Positions 1 to 6,929 of a stretch of 14,432 nucleotides of DNA are shown in pieces. The notes below the pieces were generated by a model. That model was not told the origin of the DNA. It searched no databases and saw only the letters and a program-made list of their open reading frames with translations. The translations under genes and the position numbers were made by a program. The stretch is from an uncultured Collinsella sp. Lineage in GTDB: Bacteria; Actinomycetota; Coriobacteriia; Coriobacteriales; Coriobacteriaceae. The stretch spans positions 1 to 14,432 of the forward strand of contig CAUGJN010000029.1 in assembly GCA_959599635.1 (NCBI GenBank), read 5' to 3'. The first letter of the stretch is position 1. Every line of letters starts with the position of its first letter.

Positions 1-246
1 CTGGATATGCTCGGTGGTGTCGCGGTCGGTGATGACCTGGTAGTCGGCGATGAGTACGTTGGTCTTGGCACCCATGTTCTGCAGCTCCACGCGGCCCTTG
101 AGGGTGCCGAAGTAGTGACCCAGGTGCAGGCGGCCGGTGGGGCGGTCGCCGGTAAGCATGGTGAACTTCTCGGGCGTCTTGGCCAGGCCCTCGCGAATGG
201 CGTTGCTCTTTTGCAGCGCGACTTCGTAGCTGTTCTCGTTTGGCAT
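1..246 (-). CDS. trpS: Tryptophanyl-tRNA synthetase, N-terminal part (runs off left edge)
   Basis: The enzyme charges tRNA-Trp with tryptophan in the cytoplasm and is a class I aminoacyl-tRNA synthetase. The first 82 residues are visible. They contain the family signature TGDRPTGRLHLGHYFGTLK at about residues 32-50, which includes the HIGH-type ATP-binding motif as HLGH (41-44). Next comes VELQNMGAKTNVLIADYQVITDRD, typical of the TrpS Rossmann fold. The start is ATG at 246-244 on the minus strand, preceded by a good Shine-Dalgarno (TAGGAG at about 251-257, plus coordinates). The KMSKS half is outside the window. TyrS is the main alternative, but TGDRPTG with HLGHY is the TrpS form. No clear promoter is seen just upstream. 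Transcription could come from its own promoter or from the gene at 408-1607, which has the same orientation. Confidence 0.9.
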   Translation of the reverse strand, partial: MPNENSYEVALQKSNAIREGLAKTPEKFTMLTGDRPTGRLHLGHYFGTLKGRVELQNMGAKTNVLIADYQVITDRDTTEHIQ

Positions 247-407
247 GATTGCTCCTAACGTATGTTCATGGGTCAAGATGATAACGCGTTTATTGGAGGG
301 GCGGGGCGTAAGTAGGCGAGGGGCGGGAGAGCGGCGGCATGTGCGATGGGCGCGGCGTGGCTGCGCGTTTGGCCGGCGGCGTCTGGACGCATCCTCGGCA
401 GTTTACC
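247..407. other. Short intergenic region between trpS and the MraY-like gene
   Basis: These 161 bases are G-rich on the plus strand. They hold the trpS ribosome-binding site and no convincing ORF or T-rich hairpin terminator. A TATCAT sequence (minus strand, 283-278) resembles a -10 box, but I see no matching -35 box, so a trpS promoter is not claimed. Confidence 0.4.
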
Positions 408-1607
408 CTAGCGCCTGTGGTGGCGCTCCTCCTTGCGTTCTTCTGCCGCCTGCTCCTCCTGCTTAAAGGCGGGATCGTCGGGGGTGACGAGCTCGTCCTC
501 GTGCGTGCGCTTGTTGTAATGGTGGCGCAGCACGGGCTCAAACAGGTGCAGGTGCTTGGCAAAGGCCGCCGAGCCAATGGCGAGTACGGTAAAGATGAGC
601 ACGCGCATGGGCACCTCGACCTGGTTAATCGCGGCGGCGCCGGCCGAAAGCATGATGCACCAGGCGTAGATGAGGAGCACTGCCTGCTTTTGGTTGTAGC
701 CCTCTTGGATCAGGCGGTGGTGGATGTGGCCCTTGTCGGCCTGCCCGATGCTAATGTGGGCGCGCTTGCGGCGCACGATGGCGCTAAACGTGTCGATGAT
801 GGGCACGCCGGCAACGATGAGCGGAATGATAAGCGAGGTGAGCGCGGCGGTGCGGCTCACGTTGAGTAGCGAGATGGAGCCCAGCGCAAAGCCCAGAAGC
901 AGCGACCCCGAGTCGCCCAAGAAGATGCTTGCGGGGTTGAAGTTGTAGCGCAAAAAGGCCAGACAGGCGCCAAAGAGTGCAATGGAGAGCGCGGCGGCGT
1001 CGATGCGGCCCGAGAGAACGGCCATCGAAAACATGGTGAACGACGCGATGCCGCAGATGCCCGTGGCTAAGCCGTCGAGGCCGTCGATGAGGTTAATGAT
1101 GTTCGTGAATGCCACCAGATAGATCACGGTGATGGGGTAGGCGAGCCATCCGAGCATGATTTCGCCGGGGGCAAACGGGTTGACAATGACGCCGATGCGC
1201 AGGCCACCCACGCAGGCGATGAGCGCAGCGAGGACCTGTCCGGCCAGCTTTTGCTTGGGCTTGAGCTGGAAGACGTCGTCGATAGCGCCGGTCGCAAAGA
1301 TGACGGTAAAAGAAAGCGCAAGTATGGGGTAGCTGATGTGCAGACGGGGGTGGGGCACCAAAACGGGCGGCCAACCCAGGTACCAGGTGCCTAGGATTTG
1401 CACAATACAGGCAACGACCAGGCCCAAAAACACCGCCGTTCCGCCCAAACGCGGGATGGGCTTGGTGTTGATGCGGCGCTTGGAAGGATAGTCGACGGCG
1501 TCGAGCTTAATTGCCAAGCGCTTGACCAGGGGCACCATGAGGAAGGTCGTGATAAAGGCCGCCGCTGCCACGCATAGGTACGGTATGTAGCTCGGGGATG
1601 AAGCCAT
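408..1607 (-). CDS. MraY/WecA/TagO-family undecaprenyl-phosphate sugar-1-phosphate transferase
   Basis: An integral membrane enzyme that transfers a sugar-1-phosphate, in this branch usually GlcNAc-1-P, from its UDP donor to undecaprenyl phosphate. This is the first step of wall teichoic acid or other envelope glycopolymer synthesis. Family motifs appear in order, counting from the chosen ATG: DYPSKRRINTKPIPRLGG (39-56), GAIDD (107-111, Mg-binding aspartates), NIINLIDGLDGL (169-180, catalytic Asp region), FLGDSGS (229-235) and HIHHRL (294-299). Many hydrophobic helices lie between them. The HIHH loop and PIPRLGG point to the WecA/TagO branch rather than MraY proper. The C-terminus is a charged cytoplasmic tail rich in E, R and H. 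Length is 399 aa. The start is uncertain: I chose ATG 1607, but TTG 1625 in frame adds six residues and neither has a strong Shine-Dalgarno. No polymer cluster surrounds it, so the exact polymer is unknown. Confidence 0.85.
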   Translation of the reverse strand: MASSPSYIPYLCVAAAAFITTFLMVPLVKRLAIKLDAVDYPSKRRINTKPIPRLGGTAVFLGLVVACIVQILGTWYLGWPPVLVPHPRLHISYPILALSFTVIFATGAIDDVFQLKPKQKLAGQVLAALIACVGGLRIGVIVNPFAPGEIMLGWLAYPITVIYLVAFTNIINLIDGLDGLATGICGIASFTMFSMAVLSGRIDAAALSIALFGACLAFLRYNFNPASIFLGDSGSLLLGFALGSISLLNVSRTAALTSLIIPLIVAGVPIIDTFSAIVRRKRAHISIGQADKGHIHHRLIQEGYNQKQAVLLIYAWCIMLSAGAAAINQVEVPMRVLIFTVLAIGSAAFAKHLHLFEPVLRHHYNKRTHEDELVTPDDPAFKQEEQAAEERKEERHHRR

Positions 1608-1837
1608 GAATCTAAAAACCGCCAAGCGTCGAAGGAAAAGGTCAGAAGAACGCCATGCGCAAAGGGCATAGCCGAACCATGATACTCGACCACGGGGGGT
1701 GCATGGAATTGCATGCAGCGATAATCACGCGCTTACCAGATATTGGGATGTTGTCGATGGCTTGTCGGGATACCGGCGGGGATCCATATGGGCTGTAATG
1801 GTGATTTTCGGCAAAAGAAAACCACCCCCCACGTTAC
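1608..1837. other. Intergenic region between the MraY-like gene and the candidate 6S RNA
   Basis: About 230 bases with no supported gene. The minus strand presumably carries the leader and promoter of the MraY-like gene, but no clean -35/-10 pair is visible. A short open frame (minus, to about 1714) lies out of frame over the start of the MraY-like gene and is treated as a shadow. Confidence 0.35.
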
Positions 1838-1866
1838 GAAAATGAACCCACCTAAAACAGGTGGGT
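1837..1866 (-). terminator. Terminator hairpin at the 3' end of the candidate 6S RNA
   Basis: A perfect 8-bp stem (ACCCACCT, 1866-1859 region on the minus strand, with AGGTGGGT at 1853-1846) has a 5-nt loop and is followed by TCATTTTCG. The U-tract is interrupted, so it could be part of the mature RNA as well as the terminator. Confidence 0.5.
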
Positions 1867-1999
1867 GCCCTCATCGACTGTTCCAGCGTCCTTAACAACG
1901 AAGGATACCTGTACTAGGCACGACTGTGTGGGCTCCCTAAATAAACGCGACGGTTCACCCAGTTGCTCCGCGGGGGGCGGAATACCTACATCATAGAGC
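1838..1999 (-). ncRNA. ssrS: Candidate 6S-type regulatory RNA
   Basis: A non-coding transcript of about 160 nt is predicted on the minus strand. Seen directly: a promoter-like TTGTAA-17-ATAAAG just upstream, short closing-stem complementarity between the 5' end (GCUCU, from 1999) and AGGGC (1871-1867), and an imperfect apical stem (ACUGGGUG with CACACAGU). A small hairpin (UCCUU/AAGGA) lies on the 3' side, and a final perfect 8-bp hairpin ACCCACCU/AGGUGGGU is followed by U-rich sequence. Known of the family: 6S RNA is a long rod with a central bubble, a small hairpin on the 3' strand of the bubble and a length of 160-200 nt. It mimics an open promoter and sequesters housekeeping RNA polymerase. 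Assignment is by architecture and by the GGGCACCCACCU-hairpin-GUUCA 3' region, from memory. Other structured RNAs remain possible. Ends are approximate. Confidence 0.55.
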
Positions 2000-2003
2000 G
2001 GCA

Positions 2004-2032
2004 CTTTATCGATTCCAGTCTTGACATTACAA
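2004..2032 (-). promoter_or_regulatory. Promoter for the candidate 6S RNA
   Basis: On the minus strand, a -35 TTGTAA (2032-2027) and a -10 ATAAAG (2009-2004) are separated by exactly 17 bases. This puts the transcription start near 1997-1999, where the 5' arm of the RNA closing stem begins. Confidence 0.45.
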
Positions 2033-2133
2033 AAATCGTGTCGGACGATTACGGCGCCTTGGGCCCGAGCCGTCTGTGCGGTTGGTCCTATTGCGTTTGA
2101 GCTGCCGAATCGTTGTTTTTGGAGCATGGTTTT

Positions 2134-3072
2134 ATGCCGACGTCGTTGACCGAACTTTTTTCGCCCGCCTGCCATTTGTGTCCGCGCCGTTGCGGTGCGG
2201 CGCGCGATGAGGGCGCGCGCGGCGTATGCGGTGCTAACGACACGCTCAGGGTGGCCCGCGCGGCGCTTCATATGTGGGAGGAGCCGCCTATCTCGGGCGA
2301 GGCCGGTTCGGGCACGATCTTCTTTAGCGGCTGCTCGCTCAAATGTATCTACTGCCAGAACCACGAGATCTCGACCGGCAATTTTGGCCTTGAGATTTCG
2401 CCTGAGCGCCTGGTGGAGATTATGCTGGAACTGCAGGACCAGGGTGCGAACAACATTAACTTGGTGACGGCGACGCACTACGCGCACCTGCTGCCGGCTG
2501 CGATTGCCGCGGCACGGGCGCGCGGGCTGGTCATCCCGATCGTCTACAACACGAGTGGTTACGAGCGCGCGAGTGCCGTGGCGGCGCTGGGCGACCTGGT
2601 CGATGTGTGGCTCACCGACTTTAAATATGCCGATGCCGGGCTTGCGCAGTCGCTTTCTCATATTAAGGACTACCCGCGTGTGGCCGTGTCGGGTCTGGCC
2701 CAGATGGCGCGCGAGATCGAGCGCCGCGGGGGAGAGTTGGTGGACGAGGACGGGCTTATGAAGCGTGGCATGATCGTGCGTCACCTGGTGCTGCCGGGGC
2801 ATGCAGACGATTCGTGTCGCGTGCTGGACCTGGTGTGGCAGACGGTGGGCGACGTGCCGATCTCGGTCATGAACCAGTACACGCCCAATGCGCTCATGCG
2901 CGAGCAGGGCGGCGACCTGGCACGCGCCGTGACGCGCGAGGAGTACGAGCAGGTGCTCGACCATGCCGACGACCTGGGCTTTACGACGATGTTCTGGCAA
3001 GAGGGCGGCGCGGTAGACGAGACCTTCACCCCGGCCTTCGACACCACCGGTGTTCTTACCAGCGCAAAGTAG
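2134..3072 (+). CDS. PflX/PflA-type radical SAM protein (COG1313-like)
   Basis: A cytoplasmic radical S-adenosylmethionine enzyme of 312 aa. The Fe-S/SAM motif CxxxCxxC is visible as GCSLKCIYCQNHEIS (C67, C71, C74). It is preceded by EEPPISGEAGSGTIFFSG, typical of the PflX subgroup. An N-terminal cysteine set (C13, C16, C20 in CHLCPRRC, and C32 in GVCG) is also characteristic of that subgroup and may bind a metal or second cluster. The family is related to pyruvate formate-lyase activating enzymes, but the substrate of PflX-type proteins is not established. No glycyl-radical enzyme lies next to it here. I chose ATG 2134, not the in-frame TTG 2113, because GGAG (2121-2124) sits 9 nt upstream of that ATG. 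It is transcribed divergently from the candidate 6S RNA. Confidence 0.85.
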   Translation: MPTSLTELFSPACHLCPRRCGAARDEGARGVCGANDTLRVARAALHMWEEPPISGEAGSGTIFFSGCSLKCIYCQNHEISTGNFGLEISPERLVEIMLELQDQGANNINLVTATHYAHLLPAAIAAARARGLVIPIVYNTSGYERASAVAALGDLVDVWLTDFKYADAGLAQSLSHIKDYPRVAVSGLAQMAREIERRGGELVDEDGLMKRGMIVRHLVLPGHADDSCRVLDLVWQTVGDVPISVMNQYTPNALMREQGGDLARAVTREEYEQVLDHADDLGFTTMFWQEGGAVDETFTPAFDTTGVLTSAK

Positions 3073-3080
3073 TGCGTTCG

Positions 3081-3118
3081 TCGATGATTTTTCTGGGACG
3101 GGGATAAAAAATCATCGA
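3081..3118. repeat. AT-stem hairpin with a GGGACGGGG loop after the radical SAM gene
   Basis: A perfect 12-bp inverted repeat, TCGATGATTTTT (3081-3092) with AAAAATCATCGA (3107-3118), encloses a G-rich 14-nt loop. It begins 9 bases after the radical SAM stop codon. There is no T-run after the stem, so it is a poor standard terminator. It may aid 3'-end formation or be a repeat copy, since its loop carries GTCCC on the minus strand, like the hairpins at 9762-9802 and 10469-10511. Confidence 0.55.
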
Positions 3119-3181
3119 GAGGATCGCCTGTTCGAAAAGTTGCCAAAATAGCCTCGCCCCAAAAAGACTGGTTATTGGGCG

Positions 3182-3209
3182 TTGACAGTTGGCGAGCCGT
3201 AGGTAAAAT
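3182..3209 (+). promoter_or_regulatory. Strong promoter of the tRNA-Ala gene
   Basis: Consensus -35 TTGACA (3182-3187) and near-consensus -10 TAAAAT (3204-3209) have a 16-bp spacer. Transcription would start around 3216, only a few bases before the mature tRNA 5' end at 3223, as usual for a stable-RNA promoter. Confidence 0.75.
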
Positions 3210-3222
3210 ATCGACTTGTCCT

Positions 3223-3295
3223 GGGGACGTAGCTCAGTTGGGAGAGCGCTGCCGTCGCATGGCAGAGGCCGAGGGTTCGACTCCCTTCGTCTCCA
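3223..3295 (+). tRNA. tRNA-Ala, anticodon CGC
   Basis: A full cloverleaf can be read. The acceptor stem GGGGACG (3223-3229) pairs with CGTCTCC (3288-3294). The D-stem is GCTC/GAGC. The anticodon stem CTGCC/GGCAG holds loop GTCGCAT, with anticodon CGC at 3256-3258. The T-stem is GAGGG/CCCTT with loop TTCGACT, and the discriminator is A3295. The acceptor stem contains the G3-U70 wobble pair that identifies alanine tRNA, which independently supports the anticodon reading. The CCA end is not encoded (the genome continues CCC), so it must be added after transcription. It reads GCG codons, which are common in the neighbouring genes. Confidence 0.93.
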
Positions 3296-3310
3296 CCCTT
3301 GGATTTGATA

Positions 3311-3341
3311 AGCCGCTGACATTGTGTCGGCGGCTTTTTTT
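3311..3341 (+). terminator. Rho-independent terminator after tRNA-Ala
   Basis: An 11-bp stem (AGCCGCTGACA with TGTCGGCGGCT, one G-U pair) has a 3-nt loop and runs into seven T residues (3335-3341). It ends the tRNA transcript 19 bases before the next gene's start codon, so the small membrane protein gene may depend on readthrough or a promoter within this segment. Confidence 0.85.
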
Positions 3342-3359
3342 AAAAGAAAGGGCTGTACC

Positions 3360-3818
3360 ATGGCCGAGCTTGAGTCCCAACCACTGTCTGCCGAGGAACG
3401 CGCCGAGTTGGAAGAGCTCCGCGCCGAGAAGGCCCGCCGCGAGGCTCGGGAAGAGGCCCGTCGCGAGCGTGAGGAGCTGGCTGCCCTGCGTGCCGAGCGT
3501 GCGAAGGCCGAGGAGGTCGCCTCGAGCGCCGCATCCGCACCGGCGCCCGCGCCCGCATCCAAGCCTGCTGCCGTGAAGCCTGCACCTGCCGCGCCCAAAC
3601 CTCAGCCTAAAAAGGCCGCTCGTCCCAAGTCCGTCGAGCCCAAGCCGAGCCGTGACGAGATGACCTTTGCCCAGCGCATGGTTACCTCCAAGGAGCCTAC
3701 GGGCGAGAACGAGATCCCTGGCATGGCGCCGGCTCAAAAAATCATCATTGTCCTTGCCCTCATCGCGTTTGTCATCTTTATGGGCTACACGATCCTGACC
3801 AGCATGGGCCTGCTCTAA
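3360..3818 (+). CDS. Small tail-anchored coiled-coil membrane protein, function unknown
   Basis: A 152-aa protein that I do not recognise as a named family. Three parts are clear. Residues 8-52 are very rich in E, R, A and L with heptad-like spacing (SAEERAELEELRAEKARREA), predicting a coiled coil. Residues 53-99 form an Ala/Pro/Lys linker. One C-terminal hydrophobic segment (127-147, KIIIVLALIAFVIFMGYTIL) should place the protein in the membrane with the coiled coil in the cytoplasm. There is no signal peptide. I chose ATG 3360, preceded by AAAGGG (3348-3352), over an upstream in-frame GTG at 3324 that lies inside the tRNA terminator hairpin. It precedes pncB by 84 bases and may be co-transcribed with it. 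The low-complexity N-terminal half makes homology searches unreliable. Confidence 0.75.
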   Translation: MAELESQPLSAEERAELEELRAEKARREAREEARREREELAALRAERAKAEEVASSAASAPAPAPASKPAAVKPAPAAPKPQPKKAARPKSVEPKPSRDEMTFAQRMVTSKEPTGENEIPGMAPAQKIIIVLALIAFVIFMGYTILTSMGLL

Positions 3819-3902
3819 CCGATTTGCATCGGGCGTCATGTCCGAACACTCTGCCCTTGTCCAACCCTCAACCTCTGCACAACGCATCCGAAAGGTCGCC
3901 CC

Positions 3903-5408
3903 ATGGCTTTGACCGACATCTCGCATCCCACCGACATTGCAATGCTCACCGATCTGTACGAGCTCACTATGGCCCAGGGCCTGTGGGAGAGCGGCAAGGC
4001 CAATGAGCAGGGTTGTTTTACCGCGTTTTACCGCGACCATCCCTTTGGCAGCGCCTATGCCGTCATGTGCGGCACCGCCGAGCTGCCCGAGCTGGTCGAG
4101 AACCTGCGCTTTACGCCCGAGGATATCGACTACCTCGCCTCACTCCAGGCCCCGGCCGGCGGTGCGATGTTCAAGCCTGCATTCCTCGACTACCTGCGCG
4201 ATTTTCATGCACATGTAAACATCGACGCCGTCCCCGAGGGCGAGCTCGTCTTTCCGCGCGAACCCATGGTTCGCGTCACCGGTCCCGCGCTGGAGTGCCA
4301 GCTGCTCGAAACGGCGCTGCTCAACATCGTCGGCTTCCAGACGCTTGTCGCCACCAAGACGGCGCGCGTGGTGCTGGCGGCGGACGGCCGTCCCGTTGCC
4401 GAGTTTGGCCTGCGCCGCGCCCAGGGTCCCGATGGCGGGCTGGCCGTCGCGCGCGCGAGCTACGTTGCCGGCTGCTCCTCTACGTCCAATGTGCTCGCCG
4501 GCCGCCGCTACGGTATTCCCGTCTTTGGCACGCATGCGCACAGCTGGGTCATGAGCTTCGACTCCGAGCTCGAGGCCTTCCGCGCCTTTGCCAAGTCGAG
4601 CCCCAAGAATTGCACGCTGCTCATCGACACCTACGACGTACGCGAGGGTTGCGAGCATGCCATTACGGTTGCCAAGGAGATGGAAGCGGTGGGCGAGCGC
4701 CTGTCGGCCATTCGCATCGACTCCGGCGACCTCGCCAAGCTCTCCAAGTATGTGCGCGGCCGTTTTGATGCCGAGGGCCTGCCCTATGTGGGGATCTCGG
4801 TTTCTAACGATTTGGATGAGTACACGATTCAGTCGCTGCTCGACCAGGGCGCGCCTATCGATAGCTTTGGCGTGGGCACCAAGCTCGCGACCTGCTACGA
4901 CCAGCCGGCGCTGGGCGGCGTGTACAAGCTTGCCGCCCGCCGTGCGAGTGAGACGGACCCGTGGACGCCGGTGGTCAAGCTCTCCGAGCAGCCCTACAAG
5001 CGCACGATCCCGGGTGTGCAACGCGTGCGCCGTTATTACGACGGCTTTGGCGGCCCGGTCTGCGACATGATCTACGACGAGGACCATCTGGCGGGGGAGG
5101 GCGCCGCGCGCGGCAATACCCTCGTGGCCGTGAATGATGCCGCTCTGGTGACCGACGTGTCCGAACTTGAGTATCGCGAGCTGCTGGTGCCGATCGTGCG
5201 CGATGGCAGTGCGGTGGCTCCGCGTGAGAGCATCCAGGACGCGCGCGAGCGTTGCGCCTGGGCACTTGACCATCTGGACGCAGCTTTCAAGCGCTTCCTG
5301 TACCCGCAGACCTATGTGGTGGGCATGGAGCAGGGCCTGGCTCAGGTGCGCGACGAGCTCGTGCGCAAGAACATGGCTGCGGCTTCGGCCTTCCCCTGGG
5401 CTCACTAA
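3903..5408 (+). CDS. pncB: Nicotinate phosphoribosyltransferase
   Basis: It converts nicotinate and PRPP, with ATP hydrolysis, to nicotinate mononucleotide, the entry step of the Preiss-Handler NAD salvage pathway, in the cytoplasm. The protein is 501 aa, normal for the longer bacterial form. Visible family motifs are DLYELTMAQGLWESG (17-31), EFGLRRAQGPDGG (167-179), FGTHAHSWVMSF (208-219, containing the histidine region phosphorylated in the family), LLIDTYDVREG (239-249), IRIDSGDLAKLSKYVR (270-285) and FGVGTKLATCYDQPALGGVYKL (322-343). The start ATG 3903 has AAAGG (3891-3895) 7 nt upstream. proB follows 79 bases later on the same strand, so an operon is possible but unproved. Nicotinamide phosphoribosyltransferase is excluded by the overall motif set. 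No oddity is seen. Confidence 0.95.
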   Translation: MALTDISHPTDIAMLTDLYELTMAQGLWESGKANEQGCFTAFYRDHPFGSAYAVMCGTAELPELVENLRFTPEDIDYLASLQAPAGGAMFKPAFLDYLRDFHAHVNIDAVPEGELVFPREPMVRVTGPALECQLLETALLNIVGFQTLVATKTARVVLAADGRPVAEFGLRRAQGPDGGLAVARASYVAGCSSTSNVLAGRRYGIPVFGTHAHSWVMSFDSELEAFRAFAKSSPKNCTLLIDTYDVREGCEHAITVAKEMEAVGERLSAIRIDSGDLAKLSKYVRGRFDAEGLPYVGISVSNDLDEYTIQSLLDQGAPIDSFGVGTKLATCYDQPALGGVYKLAARRASETDPWTPVVKLSEQPYKRTIPGVQRVRRYYDGFGGPVCDMIYDEDHLAGEGAARGNTLVAVNDAALVTDVSELEYRELLVPIVRDGSAVAPRESIQDARERCAWALDHLDAAFKRFLYPQTYVVGMEQGLAQVRDELVRKNMAAASAFPWAH

Positions 5409-5487
5409 TTCCTTGGGCGGTAGGGGCGAGTCACGCTTCCCTGGCCGCCGGCTCGGCCGTTCGCTGAACAGTTGATTGGTTTGACGT

Positions 5488-6615
5488 ATGACGACTTCTT
5501 ATAAAACGATGGTGGTAAAGATCGGTTCGTCCACGGTGGTGGGCGCCGACGGCAAGGTCAACCGCGCCTTTATCGGCGGGCTTGCCGACCAGGCCGCAGC
5601 GCTGCGCGAGCTTGGCTGGCGCCTGATCGTGGTGAGCTCGGGCGCCATTGCCTGCGGCTATCCCGTGCTGGGCTTCGACCGTAAGCCGGTCGGCGACCTG
5701 CCGAGCCTGCAGGCCTGCGCCTCGGCCGGTCAGTGCATCATCTCGTCGGCCTACGACGAGGAGTTCCATGCGCGCGACCTGCTCACCTCGCTCGTGCTGC
5801 TCACGCGTCACGACACGGCGCGCCGCACGTCCTACCTGCACGCGCGCGACGCCCTGCTTCGCCTGGTGGAGCTCGGCGTGGTGCCGGTCGTCAACGAGAA
5901 CGATACCGTCACCGTCGATGAGATCAAGTTTGGCGACAACGACACGCTGGCGGCGCTTGTGAGCTGCCTGGTTTCTGCCGATCTGTGCGTGACGCTCTCG
6001 GACATCGATGGCCTCTACACCGCCAATCCGCACGAGGATCCCACGGCCGAGTTCGTCCCGGTCGTGCATAAGATCGACGCCAAGATCATCGCCTCGGCGG
6101 GCGATTCTTCCACATCGGTGGGCACGGGCGGCATGATCACCAAGATCCGCGCGAGCCGCATTCTCATGACGGCGGGCATTCAGAGCGTGATTTGCTCGGG
6201 CGAGGAGCCCGATGCGCTCGTGCGTCTGGCCCGCGGCGAGAGCGTGGGTACGCTGTTCGATCCGCCGGCGGAGCGCCTGGACATTGCGCCGCGCAAGCTG
6301 TGGATTGCACTGGGCGACAAGGCGCACGGCTCGGTGACGGTCGATGACGGCGCCGCGAAGGCGCTGGTCAGCCGCGGTTCGTCGCTGCTCGCGGTGGGTA
6401 TTCGCGAGGTCGATGGCCAGTTTGCCGAGGGCGATGTGCTCGACGTGTGCGACCCGAGCGGCATGGTTGTCGCCCGTGGTATCGCCGAAGCCGATTCGGA
6501 CGTGCTGGAGCTTGCCGCCGGCCGCCGCCAGGACCAGATTGCCGGCAACCGTCTACTGGCAGACCTAGCCGAGAAGCCCGCAATCCATAGGGACAACTTG
6601 ATTGTATTTGCTTAG
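5488..6615 (+). CDS. proB: Glutamate 5-kinase
   Basis: It catalyses the first step of proline synthesis, phosphorylating L-glutamate to gamma-glutamyl phosphate, which ProA reduces. The protein is 375 aa, with an amino-acid-kinase domain followed by a C-terminal PUA domain. Motifs are VVKIGSSTVV (9-18, nucleotide-binding lysine), VVSSGAI (48-54), VPVVNENDTV (132-141), FGDNDTLAA (148-156), SDIDGLYTANP (171-181) and GTGGMITKI (212-220). The PUA part begins around HGSVTVDDGAAKALVSRG and contains AVGI..VDGQFAEGDVLDV. The start ATG 5488 has only a weak Shine-Dalgarno (GATTGG). The upstream neighbour is pncB. Downstream there is no proA directly; it is displaced behind a repeat element and an oppositely oriented peptidase gene. 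Feedback inhibition by proline is usual for the family but cannot be read from sequence alone. Confidence 0.95.
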   Translation: MTTSYKTMVVKIGSSTVVGADGKVNRAFIGGLADQAAALRELGWRLIVVSSGAIACGYPVLGFDRKPVGDLPSLQACASAGQCIISSAYDEEFHARDLLTSLVLLTRHDTARRTSYLHARDALLRLVELGVVPVVNENDTVTVDEIKFGDNDTLAALVSCLVSADLCVTLSDIDGLYTANPHEDPTAEFVPVVHKIDAKIIASAGDSSTSVGTGGMITKIRASRILMTAGIQSVICSGEEPDALVRLARGESVGTLFDPPAERLDIAPRKLWIALGDKAHGSVTVDDGAAKALVSRGSSLLAVGIREVDGQFAEGDVLDVCDPSGMVVARGIAEADSDVLELAAGRRQDQIAGNRLLADLAEKPAIHRDNLIVFA

Positions 6616-6705
6616 GCCTCGACGCCGGGCGCCTTCGATCTGCAATGCACGTGGGGCGAAATTGCCAGGGTAACTTTGCCCCGCCGCGCTTATGTCCGAG
6701 CTGGT

Positions 6706-6867
6706 CGCCACGAAAACGGCCCATCTACTACGTTTAATAGGCTATCGGTGACCATGCCAAGAATTGCAAAAAGAAAACCGCAGGTAGAACGCCTGCGGTT
6801 TTCTTTTTTTATGGCATCTGGTTGGGCCATGCGGGTGAAACGTAGTAGATGGGCCGCTTTCGTGGCG
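6706..6867. repeat. MITE-like inverted-repeat element downstream of proB
   Basis: Two 30-bp arms, 6706-6735 and 6838-6867, are inverted copies with a single mismatch. The inner motif is CCATCTACTACGTTT and the outer part is CGCCACGAAA. They enclose 102 bp whose centre is a strong hairpin terminator (6768-6810). Nothing codes convincingly inside. The size of 162 bp, long terminal arms and non-coding interior fit a miniature inverted-repeat element or a large intergenic palindrome. It shares TACTACG in the arms and AAAACCGCAGGTAGA (6774-6788) inside with the element at 13330-13478, which argues for one repeat family. No target-site duplication is evident. Confidence 0.6.
6768..6810. terminator. 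Bidirectional rho-independent terminator between convergent proB and the S33 hydrolase
   Basis: A perfect 17-bp inverted repeat (AAAAAGAAAACCGCAGG with CCTGCGGTTTTCTTTTT) around the 7-nt loop TAGAACG. The A-tract on one side and T-tract on the other allow termination in both directions, as expected between convergent genes. It sits at the centre of the inverted-repeat element. Confidence 0.88.
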
Positions 6868-6878
6868 AAGGACATCAT

Positions 6879-6929
6879 CCGGCACTTGGGGACGTTTCTA
6901 TTGTGCCGGCAGGTGGGGACACTCCTTTG
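6879..6929. repeat. GTCCCC-type intergenic repeat next to the S33 hydrolase stop
   Basis: A 7-bp hairpin (CCGGCAC, 6879-6885, with GTGCCGG, 6903-6909) has GGGGAC in its loop. TGGGGACACTCCTTTG (6914-6929) follows immediately. On the minus strand the latter reads CAAAGGAGTGTCCCCA, close to CAAAGAGTGTCCCCA at 13511-13525. It directly follows the hydrolase gene, so it lies in that gene's 3' untranslated region. Confidence 0.5.

Noticed and set aside
339..869. 176-codon plus-strand open frame overlapping the MraY-like gene
   Set aside because: Antisense to conserved MraY-family motifs; translation lacks a recognisable fold and the start has no ribosome-binding site.
1852..3000. 382-codon open frame on the minus strand opposite the radical SAM gene
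   Set aside because: It overlaps a well-supported radical SAM gene and the candidate 6S RNA, and has no family motif.
3081..3118. Hairpin considered as a standard rho-independent terminator
   Set aside because: The stem is mostly A-T at its inner end and no T-tract follows it, so it is listed as a repeat/hairpin and not as a terminator.
4140..5405. 421-codon open frame on the minus strand opposite pncB
   Set aside because: Antisense shadow of pncB; no motifs and composition typical of reverse-strand reading of GC-rich genes.
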